From Tolypothrix sp. NIES-4075 (GTDB lineage Bacteria > Cyanobacteriota > Cyanobacteriia > Cyanobacteriales > Nostocaceae): DNA of 25,716 nt. The stretch is from assembly GCF_002218085.1 (NCBI RefSeq), contig NZ_BDUC01000027.1, positions 1 to 25,716 of the forward strand. The letters are read 5' to 3'. The notes under the pieces were generated by a model. That model had not been told where the DNA came from and ran no database searches. It was given only the letters and a program-made list of their open reading frames with translations. Made by a program: the position numbers and the translations under genes. Of the stretch, positions 20,939 to 25,716 are shown piece after piece (position 1 is the first letter of the stretch; every line of letters begins with the position of its first letter).

Positions 20939-20973
20939 CCCTGTGCAACAACGCCTGTCACGAATGGTGGTAC
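20786..20973 (+). repeat. Two tandem repeats of about 91 bp plus a partial third
   Basis: GGTACAGTTTACCCATTAGTG begins at 20786 and again at 20877; GGTAC recurs at 20969. Each unit contains AGTC(C/T)AACCAGT, one reverse copy of the 17-bp repeat and CTGTCACGAATGGTG. Period is 91-92 bp. Confidence 0.75.
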
Positions 20974-21324
20974 TCTCTCCAGGATGCAAGGAATGTTTGG
21001 TGTATACCAAAAAGCCCTAATCGAAGGGGAATGTTAACTCGTTCAAGGGAGAGCGATCGCGCTGTGACGCTCTCCTCTTCGACGAGCGATCGCACTTCTC
21101 GACGTAGCACAGCCGTGTCAGCAGTAACCCAAAGCAGTTGCACAGTACCACACAAAGAGCCAGTATCACCCACGTATGGGTGCAAGACTTCGACCATCCT
21201 CTGTTGTTGGTGGCTGTCTTCCCTACATGCAAGGAATGTTTGCTGCATCCATAATTCCGCAATTCTAAGGTGGACATTACTATTATTAGCTAGCTACGGT
21301 GGTTGGTTGTAACCACAACTTGCT

Positions 21325-21738
21325 ATGCAAACTCCTAGTCAGAAAAAGAAAAAGAAAGCTTTATCTACAACCGACAAAACTACTACAAGTAAAAGAACCA
21401 TTCGTCATCCAGTGAGCTTTTCGCAACTTGAAAGCGAAAAAATCAAGCAATATGCCTTTAATAGCAAATTATCTATATCCGAATATCTGCGTCGTGCAGG
21501 ATTAAGACGAAAAATAACCACTCCATTATTAAAAGAACAGTGGCAATTTTATAACCAATTAGCACAATTGAAATCAATTGCCAACCAACTTAAACAAAGT
21601 TTTACAGTAGCAGCAGACAATAACGATATTGGCAATCTTGTCGAACAACTCGAACAACTGCACTCGGATATGTGGACAACTACACAGCAATTGTTAGATA
21701 TCGATAGAGATGTGGATGATGAAACTGATGCTTTATAA
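21325..21738 (+). CDS. mobC: MobC-like relaxosome accessory protein
   Basis: This 137-aa protein has a very basic start (SQKKKKKALS) and then a ribbon-helix-helix of MobC type: RHPVSFSQLESEKIKQYAFN then LSISEYLRRAGLRRKI. The C-terminal half is helical with LAQLKSIANQLKQ, in the place where MobC proteins have the LxxIGNNLNQ-like motif. MobC proteins bind oriT and help the relaxase to melt and nick it. It ends 35 bp before the relaxase start and follows the candidate oriT, the usual order oriT-mobC-mobA. Confidence 0.75.
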   Translation: MQTPSQKKKKKALSTTDKTTTSKRTIRHPVSFSQLESEKIKQYAFNSKLSISEYLRRAGLRRKITTPLLKEQWQFYNQLAQLKSIANQLKQSFTVAADNNDIGNLVEQLEQLHSDMWTTTQQLLDIDRDVDDETDAL

Positions 21739-21773
21739 AATTGAATTAGTATTGGGTGAAAGGGAGATAAATC

Positions 21774-23852
21774 TTGATTCCCAAAATATTTAAACACGGT
21801 AACTTTCTCCCCACTCTCAAGTATGTACTGGAGAAAGAAGGTGCATCGATTATCGGCACTAATATGAATAGTGCTACACCAAACGAACTAGCACGAGAAT
21901 TCTCACTTGCAAAACGCTCGAACCCCGAATTTAAGAATGCTTGCACCCATATAATATTATCTATCCCCCACCGCAGTAGCGAACATGCTAATGGCGAATA
22001 TCACGAACATTTAGATGATTTGCAATATAGCAGTGTCGGTCAACGCTTCTTAGAGGAAATGGAATATTTGGGTGAGGGGTTGCACAGAAGTCAGTATGTG
22101 ATTGGCAGACATACTGATAGAGAACACGAACATATCCATATTATTGCCAGTCGCATCAAGATGGACGCTACTGTTGTTCCAGATTCGTGGGACTATAGTA
22201 GAGCAGAAGTAGCAGCACGCAAGTTAGAAAAGGAATTTGGATTGGAGGCAACACCTTGCAGTAATGAAAAAGTTGTCCAAAAGCTGCAAGAAATAGGAAT
22301 TATTGCAAGTGTTAGTCCTACGCTTAGAAAATCGCAAACTATCAAACGATTAAAGCATACTTCAGGTAAACCATCAGTAGCTCAACTAATAGCGGATGCA
22401 GTTGATGCATTGGCTGCCGATAAACCAACCTTTACTCAACTAGTTGAAAGATTAAAAAGTCAGAATATAATTGTCCATCCTCGATTGGCTACAGATGGCA
22501 CAATCCAAGGCATTACCTACGAGATGGATAATATAAAAATAGCTGGATATAGGATTGGTAAGGGTTATTCCTTCCCAGGATTGCAAAAGTATTTTGGAGT
22601 AGTATATGGCGAATCAGGACAACAACAAGCCACAGTGGGAGCAACTTTTAAGCGAAGAGGAAAACGATTTACAGATGCAGCAAGCATTAAACGAATTACT
22701 GCAAGTATTGAACCAATTGCCGCAATCCTTAACACAGTGGGTGGAGAAAGTTCAGTCGGTAGAGAATCAACAAGTATTGATAAAATCGGAGATAGCCAAT
22801 TTATCACAGACGATGCAAGCGTTGTCGAATCAACTATCGACTCCAAACCAATTAATAACCAACCAGACAGAAGCGATAGAGAAAATAGAGAAACAACTAG
22901 CAATACTCAACCAAATATTGGGCAACCAAGCATCCCAGTTAAACCAACTAAAGGAAATAGAAAAAACCAACGCAGCAATTCAGAAACTAGAGAAACTGCT
23001 GCCAAAGAAATACCCCTTCAAGATAATGCTGTCGGAGCAGATATTCAGTTACAGGGGGCTAGCGGGGCTGTTAGCAATGATGGGAGTAATATCAGGAGCA
23101 ACAGCCTGGATGCTGATACAAATTCTACCACCACTTTTATTGAGTCGGATAAACAATCGAGCGAACAGTATCGAGATTCGGTTGCAGAAGATAGAAGAGA
23201 AACTTCAGAAGTAAATGCTAACTCTCCTCAAACTTATAATATTGATTGGTTCATAAAGCTACGTACTGAGCCATTATTTCAAAAGCTTGTGTTTGAAGCG
23301 GGTAGTGAAGCAAAAGCGATATACATTATTGGAGAAATTATCAAGCAACAAGGTGCAATCACACCGAATACTACCATTCAACCCGAACCAACTTTAGAAG
23401 AAGTAGCACCAGAGAAGTCCAATATATCGGCTAGAAGTACTAAAAAACCTGCATTGCAGCAATTTTCAACCCAAGCCGACGACGCTGCCCAACAGCAGCA
23501 GTATGCAAATCAAATTGCGTCTGTTATCCGCAAATACTGGGAACTACAAGGTAATAAACGCAAACGCTATAAAAGCGATCGCCACGAACTACTGCTATTA
23601 AACGAAACCTATATTCTCAAGCGGACTAGTGGTGAAACAATTGCCATTATACCACTCGACCCAAACAAACCACCTCAAGGTAAAGGGCTGACACTAGACG
23701 AGGTGAAGGAATTTTTACAATTCAATGAGAAATTGAAAAAATTGTCAGAGCAGAAACAGCAAGAGTCCAAGCAACAACCAAAACCCCAACAGCAGCAAAA
23801 CAAGAAGAAACCGCAAAAACTTCATCGTTCCGGCTCCGGTGTGGAATTGTGA
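21774..23852 (+). CDS. mobA: MOBP-type relaxase (MobA/VirD2 family)
   Basis: Relaxases nick oriT and stay bound to the 5' end through a tyrosine. The 692-aa protein starts at TTG 21774 behind AGGGAG; no ATG fits. The relaxase domain covers about residues 1-165: Tyr17 in PTLKYVLEKEGASIIG is the likely nucleophile, and the metal-binding motif is His113-x-Asp115...His118-x-His120-x-His122 in RHTDREHEHIHII. Residues about 165-275 form a second helical domain (PTFTQLVERLKSQNIIVHPR). Residues about 277-480 are polar and disordered, and exactly there a second gene lies in the +1 frame. The C-terminal region (about 485-692) regains fold-like composition around KYWELQGNKRKRYKSDRHEL and ends Gln/Lys-rich. 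Confidence 0.85.
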   Translation: MIPKIFKHGNFLPTLKYVLEKEGASIIGTNMNSATPNELAREFSLAKRSNPEFKNACTHIILSIPHRSSEHANGEYHEHLDDLQYSSVGQRFLEEMEYLGEGLHRSQYVIGRHTDREHEHIHIIASRIKMDATVVPDSWDYSRAEVAARKLEKEFGLEATPCSNEKVVQKLQEIGIIASVSPTLRKSQTIKRLKHTSGKPSVAQLIADAVDALAADKPTFTQLVERLKSQNIIVHPRLATDGTIQGITYEMDNIKIAGYRIGKGYSFPGLQKYFGVVYGESGQQQATVGATFKRRGKRFTDAASIKRITASIEPIAAILNTVGGESSVGRESTSIDKIGDSQFITDDASVVESTIDSKPINNQPDRSDRENRETTSNTQPNIGQPSIPVKPTKGNRKNQRSNSETRETAAKEIPLQDNAVGADIQLQGASGAVSNDGSNIRSNSLDADTNSTTTFIESDKQSSEQYRDSVAEDRRETSEVNANSPQTYNIDWFIKLRTEPLFQKLVFEAGSEAKAIYIIGEIIKQQGAITPNTTIQPEPTLEEVAPEKSNISARSTKKPALQQFSTQADDAAQQQQYANQIASVIRKYWELQGNKRKRYKSDRHELLLLNETYILKRTSGETIAIIPLDPNKPPQGKGLTLDEVKEFLQFNEKLKKLSEQKQQESKQQPKPQQQQNKKKPQKLHRSGSGVEL
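22606..23214 (+). CDS. Nested MobB-like coiled-coil membrane protein in +1 frame of the relaxase gene
   Basis: A 202-aa protein is encoded wholly inside the relaxase gene. GGAG at 22596-22599 stands 6 bp before ATG 22606. The product is orderly: residues about 20-132 form a long heptad-rich coiled coil (MQQALNELLQVLNQLPQSL, NQASQLNQLKEIEKTNAAI). Residues about 150-180 are one strong membrane segment (GLAGLLAMMGVISGATAWML then IQILPPLLL), and a basic coiled tail follows. The overlapping part of the relaxase is low-complexity. In RSF1010 mobB is nested in mobA and its product is a membrane protein aiding transfer, and in ColE1 mbeB/mbeD overlap mbeA. Analogy is by layout and topology, not by visible sequence identity. 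Confidence 0.75.
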   Translation: MANQDNNKPQWEQLLSEEENDLQMQQALNELLQVLNQLPQSLTQWVEKVQSVENQQVLIKSEIANLSQTMQALSNQLSTPNQLITNQTEAIEKIEKQLAILNQILGNQASQLNQLKEIEKTNAAIQKLEKLLPKKYPFKIMLSEQIFSYRGLAGLLAMMGVISGATAWMLIQILPPLLLSRINNRANSIEIRLQKIEEKLQK

Positions 23853-23909
23853 AGCCTCCACCCTAACCGTCTTTTATCACTCTCGCTCCTCGTATAACGC
23901 TCTTTTATT

Positions 23910-23923
23910 ACTCTCATGAGAGT
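23910..23923. repeat. 14-bp palindrome ACTCTCATGAGAGT
   Basis: A perfect palindrome lies 57 bp after the relaxase stop, with a further CATGAGAC at 23929-23936. It is near the left side of the IS701 remnant and could be part of the element's end or a regulatory site. Confidence 0.45.
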
Positions 23924-23975
23924 ATAATCATGAGACTTCCTTAAATATATCAGGAGTCTTTGATTGGGTTCAAGA

Positions 23976-24602
23976 ATGGCTACTTCCACCATCACCGTGG
24001 TAGATCAGTACTGCGATGCCTATAGGGATTTGTTTACCGAAGTGAGAACATTTGAGAATTTCAAACATCTTCACGTCGGGATGTTATCTGATATCAAACG
24101 TAAATCTCTACCAGAAATCGCCAAGGCGGTGGGTTTACATGACTCACAACCGCTACAAAACTTTCTCACAGATTCACCTTGGTCAGTGGTTTGTTTAAGA
24201 GATAGACGGTTAGAATTGACCCTAAAAATGTTAAATGGACGTTCATTCAAACTGGTAATTGATGAAACTGGAGATAAAAAGAAAGGAAACCATACTGATT
24301 ACGTAGCGAGACAATATATTGGAAATTTAGGAAAAGTTGATAATGGAATTGTTTCAGTTAATGCTTATGGAGTGTTAGGAGCTTGTTATGAGTGCCTATT
24401 TCTTAGTAAGTTTACAAGCACAAGCTAGGAATGAATCTAACAATAATCAATTTTTACCAGCCAATTCAACAGAACCCACAGATTTTAGCAAACATCAATG
24501 GTGGGATTTGAAGTTGGGATGGAAGTCCACTTTAAACAATTTAAGATTAATTATTCAACCATATATATTCTGGAATTTAATTAAACCTTGGTTAAGTAGC
24601 TA
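23976..24602 (+). pseudogene. IS701-family transposase, internally deleted and cut at the 3' end
   Basis: The N-terminal part from ATG 23976 (DQYCDAYRDLFTEVRTFENF, HVGMLSDIKRKSLPEIAKAV, then LVIDETGDKKKGNHTDYVARQY with the first catalytic Asp) matches IS701 transposases up to about 24370. It then joins, in another frame, the C-terminal part ELVMSAYFLVSLQAQ through KHQWWDLKLGWKSTLNNLRL and IIQPYIFWNLIKPWL. Most of the catalytic middle (roughly 170-200 codons) is missing. The last codons run into the IS630-type element, which interrupts the end. It cannot make an active enzyme. Confidence 0.75.
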
Positions 24603-25660
24603 GGCACAATTAAATATAAGACGCTCAAGGGCATATTCACCCTTTATGCTTCGAGCTTCCATCCCATCAATAATTGTCATAGCTAAATCGTAGTTATTGT
24701 CAAACATTTGTCCAGCAATTTCATGAGTTTTTAGTTGATGCCACTCTTCCTCGATCCGATTCATCTCGGAACAATAGGGTGGTAAGAAGAAAATAAACAG
24801 TCCTTTTTCCTGCCATTCTTGCCATCGTTGTTTTGCTAAATTACTGGTATGCAGGGAGCCATTGTCATGAACAATGACAGTGATACAACCAGTTTCAGCT
24901 AAAGTGTTTTCTGCCTTAGCTGCGACCCAATCCATAACCTCGATGTAGCGTTTTGTTTTGAACCCACCTTGAACCAAGGCATACTCAAAACTGACTTGGG
25001 GTTGCCATAAACCCAAAATACTAATGCGACCACCACGGCTACCAACTTGTGCCATTTGTTTTTGGCTACCGATACGACTGTAACTGTAGCTAACTGGACT
25101 CCAACGACAACACCCAGACTCATCAAGATACTTGAGTTCGATATAACCGTCTACTGCCGCTTGTTTTAGGGTATCTAGGTCTGCTTGCTTAATTCGTCTT
25201 TTTTCTGGGTCTTGTTTTCCTTTATGAGTATGCCGGGTGCGTTTCCATTTCCACCTTTTTTTTTGAGCAAACGTCGCAGACGAGACGGACTCAGTTGTAC
25301 ATTCCTATGTTGGGCCAATTTTTCTGATAACTGCAAACTATTATAAGTACGAGGTTCTAGCTCTAAACAATCCTCTAAATATGCTAAATCTGCCTCTTGC
25401 CATTTGCTCTTTGCTCCCCGTCCTGAAGTTTCCCACAATCCTCCCAAACCCCTATTTTCCCAACGCCGCAGTGTTGCTCGTACCGTATGTTCGTGACACT
25501 CAAAAATTTTAGCGATCGCTGGTACATTCCATCCTTGGGCATTTAATCTAATTATGTGGGCGCGATCGCGTGTCCGTTTAGGAACTGTTGTCGCTTCCCG
25601 CAACTCGAAAAGCGTCAAATCTTCTAAATCTGTTAATGTAACCCGCAATGGAGCAGACAT
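24600..25660 (-). CDS. IS630-family transposase made by -1 frameshifting
   Basis: The first frame from ATG 25660 encodes the helix-turn-helix part (RAHIIRLNAQGWNVPAIAKI, then CHEHTVRATLRRWENRGLGG). It meets the second frame at a run of nine A (25264-25256 read on the minus strand). The -1 frame continues KRWKWKRTRHTHKGKQ, first Asp in YLDESGCC, second Asp in VIVHDNGS and final Glu in NRIEEEWHQLK, to TAG at 24600-24602. Fused length is about 353 aa, normal for the family. The stop codon uses the TA of the target site. The third motif is NRIEEEW where many relatives have NPIExxW. Confidence 0.8.
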
Positions 25661-25714
25661 CTCGTAGCACCCGTTTTTTAGACTTTCTCTATCTTATATT
25701 TAATTGTAACCACC
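24603..25714 (-). mobile_element. IS630-family element inserted in the IS701 remnant
   Basis: ACAATTAAATATAAGA at 24606-24621 and its exact complement at 25692-25707 mark the ends. A TA dinucleotide lies at 24601-24602 and at 25715-25716, in keeping with TA target duplication of IS630/Tc1-type elements. The outermost bases differ slightly (GGC against GGTGGTT), so the exact tips are uncertain and the right tip is at the window edge. Confidence 0.7.
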
Positions 25715-25716
25715 TA

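Larger units (their letters stand above)
20501..21324 (+). other. oriT: Candidate origin of transfer (oriT) region
   Basis: This is 820 bp without a convincing gene between mobilization genes. Besides the 17-bp and 91-bp repeats it contains a stem GGAGAGCG/CGCTCTCC (21048-21055 and 21068-21075) over a HIP1 site. A second HIP1 site is at about 21084. ATGCAAGGAATGTTTG is repeated directly at 20984-20999 and 21227-21242. Transfer origins of MOBP plasmids usually lie just upstream of mobC/mobA and contain inverted repeats beside the nick site. The nick site cannot be identified from sequence alone. Confidence 0.5.

Noticed and set aside
20786..20973. CRISPR array
   Set aside because: The repeated units are about 91 bp and nearly identical throughout, without short repeats separated by unique spacers, and no cas gene is near.
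20958..21312. Frames of 86 to 96 codons on both strands near 21000-21300
   Set aside because: Biased composition from repeats and HIP1 sites; three frames compete for the same DNA and none has start signals.
22565..22903. 112-codon minus frame inside the relaxase gene
   Set aside because: It is the antisense of the nested coiled-coil gene; its hydrophobic look is a by-product of the Gln/Asn/Ser codons on the other strand.

Overview
The window looks like part of a mobilizable plasmid, or an integrated plasmid, of a filamentous cyanobacterium. Three things point there. The octamer GCGATCGC (HIP1) occurs about 17 times, far above chance for 25.7 kb. Several gene families are typical of Nostocales: Uma2/DUF820, DUF4351 nuclease-like, small GIY-YIG, and IS630, IS701 and IS5 transposases with slippery A-runs. 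The gene content is plasmid-like: ParA plus a small partner, an actin-like ATPase, a primase-helicase, a tyrosine recombinase and a MOBP-type relaxase. No rRNA, tRNA or CRISPR array was seen.

Layout. 1-1000 holds decayed genes: a frameshifted small DNA-binding-type gene and a C-terminal remnant. 1036-2508 is a ParA partition cassette with 14-bp tandem repeats and an inverted repeat in front of parA. 2626-3513 (-) is a tyrosine recombinase. 3640-4937 is mostly non-coding with two long perfect inverted repeats. 4938-5834 (-) is a DUF4351-type putative nuclease with its own terminator. 6173-11019 (-) is a compact operon: actin-like ATPase, 113-aa small protein, a short reading frame broken by TGA, a coiled-coil protein, a multi-pass membrane protein, and a membrane-anchored P-loop ATPase with a C-terminal winged-helix-like region. 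11106-12122 (+) carries two ribbon-helix-helix-type genes, each behind a copy of the same 71-bp promoter block, then a degenerate GIY-YIG fragment. 12603-16442 (+) is a very large primase-helicase with an in-frame repeat insertion, a Gly/Asn/Ser minisatellite and a cluster of TGTCCA sites. 16542-18573 holds a truncated nucleotidyltransferase, a Uma2 gene and a complete IS5-like element. 18998-23852 (+) is the mobilization region: two accessory proteins, an 820-bp repeat-rich candidate oriT, a MobC-like protein and the relaxase. 23976-25716 is an internally deleted IS701 interrupted by an IS630-type element.

How the genes fit together. Replication is probably served by the primase-helicase. 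Stability is served by ParA and its partner, perhaps also by the actin-like operon, and by the recombinase acting on multimers. Transfer would use the candidate oriT, MobC, the relaxase and perhaps the FtsK/TraD-like ATPase as a coupling protein.

The two most interesting items are these. First, a complete 202-codon gene (22606-23214) is nested in the +1 frame inside the relaxase gene. It has its own Shine-Dalgarno and encodes a coiled-coil protein with one membrane segment, by analogy with mobB nested in mobA of RSF1010. Second, the five- or six-gene operon at 6173-11019 couples an actin-like filament protein to a membrane P-loop ATPase through coiled-coil and membrane proteins, a combination I do not recognise as a described system.
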